Position numbers and translations under genes: made by a program | DNA from: Moanibacter sp965226025 | GTDB taxonomy: Bacteria; Verrucomicrobiota; Verrucomicrobiia; Opitutales; UBA2987 | DNA length: 64,000 bases | Assembly: GCA_965226025.1 (NCBI GenBank) | Contig: CBDDCD010000002.1 | Coordinates: forward strand, 62,001 to 126,000 | Direction of reading: 5' to 3' | The notes under the pieces: generated by a model | The model's database searches: none | Told to the model about the DNA's origin: nothing | Seen by the model: only the letters and a program-made list of their open reading frames with translations | Shown here: positions 48,637-58,466 of the stretch, piece after piece | How positions within the stretch are numbered: position 1 is the stretch's first letter | How the letters are laid out: every line of letters begins with the position of its first letter

Positions 48637-51057
48637 TCAAAGAATTGGACGAACGTTTTCGATCTCGAAACATTCGATGACATCACCTTCCTCGTAATCG
48701 TCGAAATCGCCCATCCTGATGCCGCATTCATAACCGGAGCGCACTTCCGCAACATCCTCTCTAATTCGTTTGAGAGCGACCACCCTGCTCACAACCTGAG
48801 TTTCCCCGTTTCGAATCACCCGAACATTGCCCTCTCGTGAAATTCGTCCTTCCACCACCATACAACCCGCGGCACTTCCGGATTTGCCGATCGGAAAGAC
48901 CTGACGAACTTCCGCTACCCCAATCTTGTTCTCCTGCTTCTCGGGTTCGAGAGAATCGGCCATCGCGCCTTTCACGATATCGATCAGCTCGTAAATGATG
49001 TTGTGGCGATAGACTTCGATCTCGTGATGTTTCGCCTCCCCCGCCACACCGCTCTCCTGACTCACGTTAAATCCGACAATCGTCGCGTCGGCCGCGTGAG
49101 CCAATTGAACATCATTCTTGCTGATGGCGCCGACCGAGGCCTGAACAACCTCAAGGACGATCTTCTCGCTCTTGATCGCCTCGAGGCAACTTGCCAACGC
49201 TTCCGCCGTGCCGAAAACATCTGCTTTTACAATGACCCGATATACCTTCCTCTGCGACTTTGAGATAGCTTCGAAGATGTTCTCCAGGGTCGCTCCTTTT
49301 TCGGTGGGCGCTTCTTCCTGCCCCTGTTTTCTAATCTCGAGATCGTTCTCCTTGGCCTCGCTCCTCGCCACCTTCTCATTCTTGACCCAGCTAAAAGCGG
49401 ATCCGGACTTCGGGGGCCCGGACCAACCCGTAACGCGTACCGGAGTAGACGGATCCGCCGAATTCAGGTTTCGTCCCCGATCGTCGAGCAGGGCCCGCAC
49501 CTTGCAAAAATAGGGACCGGAGATCAGCGAATCACCCAGCCGAAGGGTTCCGTTCTGAACGATCAGGGAGGCGTTGGCGCCTTGCCCGACGTCTTTCTGG
49601 GCCTCGACAATAACCCCATTCACAGTGGCATTGGAATTCGCCTTGAGGTCTTCCATGATTTCGGCTTGGAGCAGAATCGTATCCAGCAGGTCGCCGATGC
49701 GCTCGCCCTTGAGAGCGGATATCTCCACCGTCAGAGTTTCCCCACCCCAGTCTTCGGCCGCAATGTTGCGCTCCTGCATCTGGCCTTTTACGCGGTCCAC
49801 ATTGGCCCCAGGGACGTCGATTTTGTTGATCGCTACAATGATTGGAACTCCCTCCTCTTGCACATACCCGAGGGCCTCGTCCGTCTGGGGCATAAACCCA
49901 TCGTCAGCCGCCACCACCAGCACCCCGATATCGGTGGTGTGAGCGCCGCGAGCCCGCATCTGGGAGAAAGCGGCATGTCCGGGGGTGTCGATAAAGGTTA
50001 CTTTCTGCTCCTTGTGCTCGACCTGATAGGCGCCGATGTGTTGCGTAATTCCACCCGCTTCACCGGCCACCACGTCCGTCCTTCGAATCGTATCAAGCAG
50101 GGTCGTCTTCCCATGATCGACGTGGCCCAGTATGCAGACGATCGCGGGTCTCGCTACCAGATGTTTGCTCTCGTCCTCTTTCGCCTCCTCTTTCTTTTCC
50201 TCCTTCGATTCTTCCGGCGCCTTCTCCCCACGATGCCGCACCTCAAGCCGAAACCCATGCTTAAGAGCCAGTTTCTGCGAGACCTCTTCGTCAACCACCT
50301 GATTCATCGAGGCGAAGATCCCGAGCTCCATGAGCTCGGAGATGAGTCGAAACGGTTTCAAGCCAAGGTGCCCTGCGAAATCTCTCACCACGATGGGCGG
50401 CTTTAGTTCGAGCCCTTTCAGCTTGCTCTCGTCGACCGCAACCTCTTCCACTTTGGATTCCGAATCCTCCTCCCCACCAACGCCCGTTTTTGCGGCTTTC
50501 GGTGGCACCGCGGTCTGGGGGCCGGCCGGCTGAATTCCGCCCACTGGAGTTATCTGAACCGTGGACGCCGCCGGCAGCGGAGAGCCCAAAGGCTTGGATT
50601 CCGGGGTTGGAAGTTTGGGTGGCGCACTGGGCGAAACGGGCTTGTAAGGCGAAACGACCGGCGGTGGCGGAATCATACCCGGCACCGGAGCCTTAACAAC
50701 CACCGGCTTCGGACGCTCCGATTCGATGCGCTCCTGCCTCTCTCGGTCGACCTCTTCCTTGGTCTTCACAAAGGCGGCGGGAGGACCCGCCACCAGCGTC
50801 TCTTTCGGCTCTTCAATCGGCTCCGTGACCTCCGGCTCTTCCCTAGCCGGTTCCCCGCCGGCGGCCTCCTCGATCTTCGGAGCGAATTCCGCCTCCTCGA
50901 TCTTCGGAGCGAATTCCTCCACCAGGCTTTCAGCCGAGATATTGTCCACCGTACTGGATGCCGTTTTCACGACAAAGCCACGCTCCCGCAGAAGCCCCAT
51001 AAGCTCCGCGTTGGTCATTTCCAACTGCTTGGAAAGCTCGTATATCCTAACGCTCAC
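48637..51057 (-). CDS. infB: Translation initiation factor IF-2
   Basis: 806 residues. N-terminal IF2N-like start (VRIYELSKQLEMTNAELMGLL), a Pro/Glu/Lys-rich linker (~50-220), second IF2N-like region (~225-280), GTPase: G1 GHVDHGKTT (~313), G2 AGGITQHIG, G3 DTPGH, G4 NKID, G5 SALKGE, then domains II-IV with C-terminal fMet-tRNA-binding region ending FEIENVRPIL. The linker contains an exact 27-bp tandem duplication (EFAPKIEEA repeated). Confidence 0.97.
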   Translation of the reverse strand: MSVRIYELSKQLEMTNAELMGLLRERGFVVKTASSTVDNISAESLVEEFAPKIEEAEFAPKIEEAAGGEPAREEPEVTEPIEEPKETLVAGPPAAFVKTKEEVDRERQERIESERPKPVVVKAPVPGMIPPPPVVSPYKPVSPSAPPKLPTPESKPLGSPLPAASTVQITPVGGIQPAGPQTAVPPKAAKTGVGGEEDSESKVEEVAVDESKLKGLELKPPIVVRDFAGHLGLKPFRLISELMELGIFASMNQVVDEEVSQKLALKHGFRLEVRHRGEKAPEESKEEKKEEAKEDESKHLVARPAIVCILGHVDHGKTTLLDTIRRTDVVAGEAGGITQHIGAYQVEHKEQKVTFIDTPGHAAFSQMRARGAHTTDIGVLVVAADDGFMPQTDEALGYVQEEGVPIIVAINKIDVPGANVDRVKGQMQERNIAAEDWGGETLTVEISALKGERIGDLLDTILLQAEIMEDLKANSNATVNGVIVEAQKDVGQGANASLIVQNGTLRLGDSLISGPYFCKVRALLDDRGRNLNSADPSTPVRVTGWSGPPKSGSAFSWVKNEKVARSEAKENDLEIRKQGQEEAPTEKGATLENIFEAISKSQRKVYRVIVKADVFGTAEALASCLEAIKSEKIVLEVVQASVGAISKNDVQLAHAADATIVGFNVSQESGVAGEAKHHEIEVYRHNIIYELIDIVKGAMADSLEPEKQENKIGVAEVRQVFPIGKSGSAAGCMVVEGRISREGNVRVIRNGETQVVSRVVALKRIREDVAEVRSGYECGIRMGDFDDYEEGDVIECFEIENVRPIL
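50864..50917. repeat. 27-bp exact tandem duplication in infB linker
   Basis: Two identical in-frame 27-bp units (50864-50890, 50891-50917) encode a nine-residue repeat in the disordered linker; probably recent slippage. Confidence 0.85.
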
Positions 51058-51114
51058 GTTGCCGCCTAGAGTATCCTCTTCACTCTCGCAGCCGCTTCCT
51101 CAGGACCGTACTTC

Positions 51115-52374
51115 CTATTGGTTAATCCTGTGCGCACTGCGGTACTCGTTTACTTTTTCGTATATGCCACTTGCCGATTCCTCCTCAAAACCCGCGTCCA
51201 CCAAATCGGTCACCTCGACGTCGACAAAAGCCTCCGGGTTGACGATGCCAATTTCGACCAACTTCTCCGCATCCTCATTCGAAATTCCTGGAACTCCGTG
51301 CCATCCTGCCACCGCCAGTTGGACCCGGGCATCGAAACCAAGATCGACTCGCTGCTCCTTCGAAATATCGAGCTTCCACCCCAGGAGCCGACTCGTTAAC
51401 CTCGCATTTTGGCCTCGCCGACCAATCGCAACCGAAAGATCGTCTTCCGCTACTTCAAAGGACATCTGTCGATTCGCCTCGTCGATATCAACGTTCCGTG
51501 GAATGGCCGGCTTAATCGCTTCTTCAAGCATTTTCACCGGATCGGTATAGAACCTGATAATGTCGATCTTCTCTCCCCCCAGCTCCCGTACGATGCTCTT
51601 GACTCGCGCCCCTCGCGCTCCCACACACGCACCAACCGGATCGACCTTGGTATCTCGACTGTTGACCGCAATTTTTGTCCTGTAGCCGGGTTCGCGCGAG
51701 ATCGCTTCAATGACAACCGTACCATCGGCGATCTCGGTTACCTCGAGTTCGAATAGCCGCCGGACAAGACGCACACTGGCCCGACTCAAGATCAGCTCCG
51801 GACCTCGATTTGATGGTTCAATATTGAGTAATAAACAACGAATTCTCTCACCCGGGGCGTAGTCCTCTCCCGGCACTCGCTCTCTCGGTGGAAGGACTGC
51901 TTCCGCCTTCCCCACGTCAACGATGAGATCTCCCCTCTCCCTTCTCCGTACAATCCCGGAGAGAATGTCCCCGACCATGTCTTTGTAGTCATCATAAATA
52001 CGTTCTTTCTCGAACTGGCGGAGCCGCTGCATGATCGACTGGCGAGCCGTTTGGGCCGCAATACGTCCAAGAAAAGCCGGATCGATTTCCTTTTCGACCA
52101 CTTCGCCCAAAATCGGGTTGGTGGCATAGAGTCTCGCCTTTTCAATATGTATCTCGACCCTCGGATCACTCACCGAATCAACCACCATCAGTTTCGTCCA
52201 GGCCTTCAACGCCCCCGTCTTGGGATCGATCTCAATTCGCAAATCCTGGTCGGCACTGCCACCCTTCTCCGCCGCGCCCCGAATCGCACTGACAATAGTC
52301 CCGATCATCTCCTCTCGGGAGATGCCCTTTTCTTTCTCCATATATTCGAGAACAGAAAGGATTTCACTACTCAT
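51115..52374 (-). CDS. nusA: Transcription termination/antitermination factor NusA
   Basis: 419 residues from ATG at 52374 (MSSEILSVLEYMEKEKGI); an upstream in-frame start at 52419 would add a non-homologous 15 residues overlapping the terminator-like hairpin. N-terminal RNAP-binding domain to ~125, S1 domain ~130-200 (LSGIVRRRERGDLIVDVGKAEAVLP), KH1 with VGACVGARGARVKSI, KH2 with VAIGRRGQNARLTSRLLGW, and a short helix-hairpin-helix tail. First gene of the operon; rimP, the usual neighbour, is absent. Confidence 0.96.
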   Translation of the reverse strand: MSSEILSVLEYMEKEKGISREEMIGTIVSAIRGAAEKGGSADQDLRIEIDPKTGALKAWTKLMVVDSVSDPRVEIHIEKARLYATNPILGEVVEKEIDPAFLGRIAAQTARQSIMQRLRQFEKERIYDDYKDMVGDILSGIVRRRERGDLIVDVGKAEAVLPPRERVPGEDYAPGERIRCLLLNIEPSNRGPELILSRASVRLVRRLFELEVTEIADGTVVIEAISREPGYRTKIAVNSRDTKVDPVGACVGARGARVKSIVRELGGEKIDIIRFYTDPVKMLEEAIKPAIPRNVDIDEANRQMSFEVAEDDLSVAIGRRGQNARLTSRLLGWKLDISKEQRVDLGFDARVQLAVAGWHGVPGISNEDAEKLVEIGIVNPEAFVDVEVTDLVDAGFEEESASGIYEKVNEYRSAHRINQ

Positions 52375-52402
52375 CAAAGTGGCCTTTTCCGAAGTTATAC
52401 TG

Positions 52403-52427
52403 AAAAAAAAAGCGGGCAACAGCCCAC
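52403..52427 (-). terminator. Terminator/attenuator-like hairpin just upstream of nusA
   Basis: Minus strand GTGGGC-TGTT-GCCCGC followed by nine Us, ending 29 bases before the nusA ATG. Either the end of an upstream transcript or a leader attenuator; NusA operons are autoregulated by termination in E. coli. Confidence 0.6.
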
Positions 52428-52544
52428 TCTCAATTATTTCGAGAAGTTGGAAGAATCCAGAAGTTAGGCACGGGACCTCACCTTGTCAAGTGCCCAGTCA
52501 GCGCGGCCTCTCGCCTCCCAGGGTGAAGGTTTTCTGGGGAGGAA

Positions 52545-53960
52545 GTGGCTGATAGGCAAAAAGATAAAAAAAGAGCTAGACAAACCCGAGGGAATCAGTC
52601 ATGCCAAGATGGTATGAAAGACAAAAAATCTTACCATCTGACTCCTTCGATAGATCGTCTAACTCTGCGTCTGATCTTGCCCGAAGAGCAGGAGCGATTC
52701 AATGATCTTTTGATCCAACATCATTATTTGCACAGTGCGGGGAGCGCGGGAGAGACCCTGCGCTATGTGGCTTTGATCGACGGGCAATGGGTGTGTCTTT
52801 TGCTGTGGGGAGCGGCTAGCTACCGGCTGAAGGATCGAGACGGCTGGATCGGCTGGGATGGGGCGCGACGGCATGCGCGCTTGAAACTGGTGGTGCAGAA
52901 CCGGCGTTTTCTCATTCTGCCCGGGCTCAAGCTGGCCAATCTGGCCTCCAAGACGTTGGCGATGTGCCTGAGAGTCTTGGCCGATCACTGGGAGCAGGCC
53001 TTTGCCTATCGCCCCTTGGTAGCGGAAACTTTCGTGGACCCACAGATCCACCGAGGCACTTGCTACAAGGCGAGCGGGTGGACTCCTTTGGGCTTGAGCG
53101 CGGGATATGGTCGACAGCGGGAAGATTTCTATGAACGCCATGAGCGCCCCAAGCAGATCTGGGTCAAACCCCTGCGGGCTGATGCTCTGCAACTGCTGCG
53201 CTCGCCAGGGCCCTTGCCCAAGGCACACCGTGAGGCCCTCAATGCCAACGACAACTCCCATGCGGTCTGCCTCAAAGTGGAACAGATGACAAGCCTCCGG
53301 GAACGCTTCCACCAGATCGAAGACTTCCGTCGAAAAGCGGGCCGTCGCTATCGACTCGCCACGGTCTTGAGTATGATTGTGCTCGGCACCCTCTGCGGCA
53401 AACACAACCTCAAGGAGATCGTGCGCCTGGCCCATCACCTCAATCAAGCCCAGCTGCGCGCCTTACGCTCCTGGAAAAACCCCAAAACAAGCCGTTTTCA
53501 GGCCCCCTGCTATGATGTCTTCTACCGGGTGTTGCAAAACGTCGAGGCCGAGCTTTTCGATCAAATCCTCACCCAATTCATAGCCTCGCCCGAGGGCCGT
53601 TTGCCCCGCGATATTGCGGTTGACGGTAAGACTCTCAAAGGCACTGACAAAGAACCGGCCAAGGCCTTGCACCTGGTGGCCGCGGTCGATCATCAAAGCG
53701 CTCAAACGATTGCCCAAGTCGCTACCGCCGACAAATCCAACGAGATCACCGCCGCCCAAACTCTCCTGCGCAAGATGCCGGCCATGGACGGATCCACCTT
53801 CACCTTCGACGCCATGCATAACCAAAAAGAAACGGCCCACATCGTGGTCGAAGAACTCGGTGCTGACTATATCATCCAGATCAAAGACAACCCACCCACC
53901 ATGCATCAAGACGCAAAGAATCTTTTCGGCCCCTCCCCCTTTTTGTCCACCAAACCGTAG
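52545..53960 (+). pseudogene. DruA-domain (DUF4338)/ISAs1-type transposase, first part
   Basis: ~471 codons; GTG at 52545 or ATG at 52614 (MKDKKSYHL). Residues ~35-230 are a DUF4338/DruA-type domain: LPEEQERFNDLLIQHHYLH, YVALIDGQWVCLLLWGAA, WIGWDGARRHARLKLVVQNRRFLIL in pieces, FVDPQIHRGTCYKASGW. Residues ~240-470 are an ISAs1 transposase: FRRKAGRRYRLATVLSMIVL, DIAVDGKTLKG, LVAAVDHQS, TFDAMHNQK, YIIQIKDNPPT. A -1 frame slip is needed near CCCTTTTTG (53937-53945) to continue, and the gene is split by IS copy 2. Doubly inactivated. Confidence 0.82.
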
Positions 53961-53962
53961 AT

Positions 53963-55781
53963 AGAGCCCGTCCCAGTGGTGGAAACAATTGATTTTTAAT
54001 GAGTTATGGGCAAAAAAAAGGCCGGATAGAGCTGCAAAAAGCTCGATCCGGCGAAAAAGGGCGCTTATGCTTGCGTTAGTCAAATACAAAGCACGCCCTT
54101 CTCATGAAAAATATTGCCGTACAAAGCTTCCTGCGTCCAGCCCTAACTCCAGTCATTCGATGCAAAGACTACACCGTGTTTCTGGAAACAATGGAGCGGA
54201 TTGACCGGGTTTTGATCGACTCCTCGCTGGAAAGGGAGGCGATCGTAAAAGCCTTGGAAGGATGGGATGAAGCGGGAGGGAAGGATCGGGAGCGACGCGC
54301 TCTAAGAGCGATAAAAGCGCTGCGGGTGGAGGTGGTGCGTCATTTACTCGGAGGGATATCCTTTCGTTGTCTGTCGCAGGAGTTGGGACGCAGTGAGCTT
54401 CTGGCTAATTTTTGCCGGGTGCGTGAGGTAGACGGGATCCGGAAAATATCGAAGAGCAGTCTGGAACGGGATTCGAAATTCTTCGACGAAGCGTATCTGA
54501 GACAGCTGCATGCAAGGATGACCGAGGTGGTGGGCAATGCTGAACATTGTGGTGAGGCAGGATTAGAGAAGCCGATCGATACGAGGGAATGCCTGATCGA
54601 CGCCACTTGCCTGGAAGCGAACATCCACTGGCCCGTGGACTGGGTCTTGCTCAAGGATGTGGGAGCAACGCTGCTCAAGGCGATCAGTCTGATCCGGCAG
54701 GCGGGAATGAAACAGCGCATGCCCCAGGGAGCAAAGGGATTGGCTCGGGAGATGAACAAACGGTGCCTGGAGATGACGCATGCGCGTCGGCGCCGGGAGG
54801 CGGGCAAAGCGCGTAAAGGGATCCTGCGGCGGATGAAGCTATTGCTCAAGAAGATTGAGGGCCATGCCCTTCGCCACCGTGACTTATTGGAAGCTATGTG
54901 GATGCAAAGCGATTACACCGAGAAGAAGGCGAGCCGAATCATCGAGCGAATGGATGGTATGTTAGAGCAGATACCGCAGGTCATGAAACAGGCGCACGAA
55001 CGGATCATAGGGGGGCGGCAGGTGAAGAATGAGGAGAAGATCCTGAGCGCCTACGAACCTGAGATTGACGTCATCGTGCGAGGCAAGGCAGATCGGGAGG
55101 TGGAGTTTGGCAACACCCTTTATTTATGCGAGAGCGCAGAGGGATATCTGTTGGACTGGAAACTGTATGGGGGGCAGGCCCCGAGCGAATTGAAGCAGCT
55201 TTGGGAAAGTCTGGAGAGGCAAAAGGGCTTCGCTTTAGAGGAGAAGATCGAAGCGATCAGTGGGGATCGGGGCTATGCCTCGAAGGCGGCCAGCAAGCGG
55301 CTCCAGGCAGAGGGGATTTTTGACGCCCTTACGCCCCGCAATCCACAAGAGCTCAAGGAGCGGATGGAGGAGCCGCGCTTTGTCCGGTTGCAGCGACGAC
55401 GAGGGAGCACCGAAGGCCGGATCGGAGTGCTCAAGAACCGATGGCACGGGGGCAAGATACGCAGCAAAGGCTTTGACAACCGTAACCTTAGCGTGGCCTG
55501 GTCGGTTCTGTCCCACAATCTATGGAAAATCGCGCAGAGACTTGCGCAAGAACATGAGAAAGAGGCAACGCAGGCGGCATAGGGATCCAAGAATCGAGTC
55601 AGAGGCGCTTCCTTGGGAGAACTATCGACTCAAAGCGAGAGGAAGGGTGCTGGAAAGGTGCATAACGGATAAAAGGTAAGCTACCGAGGACGGAAGGCAT
55701 GTCGTGGTCTACATAACGTGACGAAGATTGATATCGGTATCAGGCTTCCACCCAAATCCTCTCGGATTTGGGACAGCCTCT
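53963..55781 (+). mobile_element. 1819-bp insertion sequence, copy 2
   Basis: Flanked by AGAT duplications (53959-53962, 55782-55785). Inserted within the ISAs1-type transposase gene. By eye identical to copy 3, with a few differences from copy 1. Sub-terminal hairpin CCCAAATCC/GGATTTGGG at the right end. Confidence 0.95.
54104..55582 (+). CDS. DDE transposase of the 1819-bp IS (copy 2)
   Basis: 492 residues, intact; differs from copy 1 by Val for Met in ALRVEVVRHLL. Candidate catalytic residues in LIDATCLEAN, SGDRGYASK and GSTEGRIGVLK. Starts 141 bp inside the element, as in the other copies. Confidence 0.9.
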   Translation: MKNIAVQSFLRPALTPVIRCKDYTVFLETMERIDRVLIDSSLEREAIVKALEGWDEAGGKDRERRALRAIKALRVEVVRHLLGGISFRCLSQELGRSELLANFCRVREVDGIRKISKSSLERDSKFFDEAYLRQLHARMTEVVGNAEHCGEAGLEKPIDTRECLIDATCLEANIHWPVDWVLLKDVGATLLKAISLIRQAGMKQRMPQGAKGLAREMNKRCLEMTHARRRREAGKARKGILRRMKLLLKKIEGHALRHRDLLEAMWMQSDYTEKKASRIIERMDGMLEQIPQVMKQAHERIIGGRQVKNEEKILSAYEPEIDVIVRGKADREVEFGNTLYLCESAEGYLLDWKLYGGQAPSELKQLWESLERQKGFALEEKIEAISGDRGYASKAASKRLQAEGIFDALTPRNPQELKERMEEPRFVRLQRRRGSTEGRIGVLKNRWHGGKIRSKGFDNRNLSVAWSVLSHNLWKIAQRLAQEHEKEATQAA

Positions 55782-55785
55782 AGAT

Positions 55786-56211
55786 AAGGACCATGGCCGC
55801 CTGGAGATTCGTCAAATAGCAACCCATCCTCTAAGCGCTCCCTCCCTTGGCTTGCCTCATGCTCGTCAGTTCGCCTCTGTCCAACGCACCTTCCATTATC
55901 CTAACAAAGCGAAACCTTCCTCGGAACGCTCCTACTATGTCAGCAGCCGCGATCCCACCGACTTGAGCCCTCCTCAGTTCCTATCGAAAATCCGCAACCA
56001 CTGGGCCATCGAAAACAAAAACCACTACCCCAGAGATCGCTTCTTCGATGAAGATCGATGTATGATCCGTAACCATAACGCAGCCAGAATCCTGGCTGCT
56101 TGCAGGCAACTGGTTCTTAGCCTCAAATCTACCATGGGCTTCGAATCCACCCCTGCCCTCTGTGATCATTTCACCTTCAACCTACACAAGGCCATCAATA
56201 TCATCACCTAA
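55786..56211 (+). pseudogene. ISAs1-type transposase, C-terminal part
   Basis: Starting DKDHGRLEIRQIATHPLSA, then FASVQRTFHYPN, RSYYVSSRDP, IRNHWAIENKNHYPRD, FDEDRCMIRNHNAARILAACRQL: the C-terminal third of ISAs1 transposases, including the catalytic Glu in HWAIEN. Joined to 52545-53960 if the 1819-bp IS and one duplication are removed and the -1 slip is made (FFVHQTVDKDHGR). Confidence 0.8.
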
Positions 56212-56222
56212 TGTCCCGAGAA

Positions 56223-57458
56223 TCAAAACACCGTATCGGTGTCTCCGGACGCGCTGGCTCCTGCGACCTCCTTGGTCAGCATCAACATGGCGCCTTGGAG
56301 GGCGCCGTTGGAGACAGGCCAAGCTCTCCCATCGACGAGATCGATCTGCTTCAGAAACATAGCGACGGTTTCGGGGAAATCGCCGGCATACCAGTGAAAC
56401 CAGAGATCGGAGAATTCCCGACCACTTTTTGCCGCCAGGAGAGGGAGAAATGCATCGCAGACCAGATTGTCGAGACGACTGCCCCCGACCGATTGGGCAA
56501 CTACCTCCCGCTCAAGGGATCCCCTCAATTCTCTCAATCTCGCTTGGCGCCGGTAATCGCGGGTGTTGCGGGCCCCGAAACTTTCATCACTCAAACCCTC
56601 GGACCAATCGATCAAGTCCCGAGGCCAGGAAGGTCTTTGATCTAGGAGAGTGAGATACTGTTGGATTCGTTTTTCCGGACGGTTGGCAGGTCTCAGACCC
56701 GCTAGTCGAAACAGATCTCGAAAGCGAAGGAACAGATCTTCCGCCGACGCACTCGACCGAATCAATTCAGAGAGCGGGTAACGATATGCAATTGCGGTCA
56801 TCGCAACTCGGTTTCTTCGGTAACCCAGAACTTCGAGAAAACATTGGTGACAGGCCTCATCCCAACCCGAGCGTTCGATCCGACGATGGGCAGTTTCTCT
56901 CTTTTCTCTCCACCTCCTCTCGGCCGATTCCCTCATCGCGGCCCGAAGCGCCGTCGAACCGCCCTGGTATGACGATACGATGGCGAAACTATCAAACCGT
57001 TTCTCCAGGGAGAGAAGCGCCTCTTCGTTGGCATAGTCTTCCAAACCTTGATAGAGGCAGGGCAAGAGCACGACATTGTGCAGTCGGCGTCCGCTTGTCG
57101 TCTTCGGTGGGGAAATTCCTGCGTTCGGTTCGAAGAGGAGCACGTGCAAGACAACCCTGTCGAAAGATTCGTCGATATCGTGCCCATGGTTCTTCCAATC
57201 ACCCATATAGAAGTGGATCTCGATATCACCGGAAAAACGCTCTGCGCCGATCTCGAGTTCGGCATCACGAAAATCGGGACCCTCCTGGAGGTTCCAATCG
57301 CCCCGATGCAGAATCCGAATCTGCTTTCCTTCCGTCGTGCGCAGGCCATCCGCGTTGAATTCGCCCCGCTGCCAGATCCGCTGCAGGAGCTTCTCCGGAA
57401 CCCTGATCGGACCGTAGAGTCCCTGAATCTCCGTAACCTGGGGAGGTTCCGTTATCAT
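56223..57458 (-). CDS. DUF2851 family protein
   Basis: 411 residues from ATG at 57458 (MITEPPQVTEIQGLYGP). Family hallmarks: LLQRIWQRGEF, GDWNLQEGPDFRDAELEIG, SGDIEIHFYMGDWKNHGHD, VVLHVLLF, and the C-terminal ARPANRPEKRIQ-like segment LRPANRPEKR plus GLRP. Found in Bacteroidota and Verrucomicrobiota; function unknown, some homology to restriction-like nuclease folds has been suggested but I cannot confirm it from sequence. An ISAs1 remnant abuts its 3' end. Confidence 0.85.
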   Translation of the reverse strand: MITEPPQVTEIQGLYGPIRVPEKLLQRIWQRGEFNADGLRTTEGKQIRILHRGDWNLQEGPDFRDAELEIGAERFSGDIEIHFYMGDWKNHGHDIDESFDRVVLHVLLFEPNAGISPPKTTSGRRLHNVVLLPCLYQGLEDYANEEALLSLEKRFDSFAIVSSYQGGSTALRAAMRESAERRWREKRETAHRRIERSGWDEACHQCFLEVLGYRRNRVAMTAIAYRYPLSELIRSSASAEDLFLRFRDLFRLAGLRPANRPEKRIQQYLTLLDQRPSWPRDLIDWSEGLSDESFGARNTRDYRRQARLRELRGSLEREVVAQSVGGSRLDNLVCDAFLPLLAAKSGREFSDLWFHWYAGDFPETVAMFLKQIDLVDGRAWPVSNGALQGAMLMLTKEVAGASASGDTDTVF

Positions 57459-57560
57459 TGCGCTGCAACGAATGAAAGCACGGCAACGGATGCGGATCAA
57501 GGATTCACCGACTCCATCTCTTGCCTTCTCGAATCCGCGGTTTCCCCGAAATCGGAAATT

Positions 57561-57590
57561 TTACGAACTACATTACGTAATGTTTCGTAA
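57561..57590. promoter_or_regulatory. Candidate operator upstream of DUF2851 gene
   Basis: CATTACGTAATG (57571-57582, perfect) flanked by TTACGAA and TTCGTAA (57561-57567, 57584-57590): nested dyads ~100 bp before the start at 57458. Confidence 0.4.
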
Positions 57591-58466
57591 TTCTTCCCAC
57601 CATTTCTCTGCGTTCCTCACTCGGCGTGCTCCGTGATCTCAGCGATTGATTATTTAGCTCTTCGTCATCTATTCCACGCGTGCCAGCGCTCGGAATTTCA
57701 ACCATGAAAATCGTAGGGTTTATGCCGGCCCAAATAGTCGGGTATCCCCTTCACGAACTCTACGAGGCTAACCAGGTGGGGGTGTTCGAAGCAGCCCTCC
57801 GTGCCTTTTGGAAATCGCATCGGCCGGTTCTGCAACCAAGCGCTGGTATGGATCTGGGCGATCATTGGCCGGGGAGACGAAGACGCATTCGGCATACCCC
57901 GATGCCATAGCCGCATATCGCGGATTATGGCCGCTCCCTTTCGCACCCGTGGCTGGATCGGCGGGATCTTGGCCCGGCGGGCCTCCAACCGCTCGGGAAG
58001 AACCTTGATGTCAGGATCCTGCACCGATTTGGTCGTATCGAGGTACGTCCCAAGCCACAGCTCGGTGCTGCCGTTTTCCGGCCCCATCTCGATAGGCGAG
58101 ATATTGATGACCAGCCGGCAGGGAGGATGGGCCTGCTCGAGTTCGGGCCACAATTGCCCTGAGTCCACATGCACGGGCTGGTGCCCCGATCCGGGAAGAT
58201 TGGTATTTCCCGAGTAGAAGCAGTTGGTCACCCCATCACCGAGAACCGCCCGAGTCACCTCCACGACCATATCATTGTGCAACACATCGCCGAAGAGATA
58301 GGGCTCAAAAGGCGGAGGGTCCTGCTGGACGTGCCCTACCACGAACTGGTAGGGCGGCCGGTCCAGCTCCAGAATCCGCTCAACATCCTTTTCCATCTTG
58401 GCTCCCAGCAAGTCGAGATGGGCGGTCTCGACCACCCCGTTTAGCACTATCAGACCGTCTCTATGT

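Noticed and set aside
49582..50406. Long plus-strand ORF opposite infB
   Set aside because: Shadow of the conserved GTPase region of IF-2.
52031..52467. Plus-strand ORF over nusA
   Set aside because: Antisense to a certain gene; no independent support.
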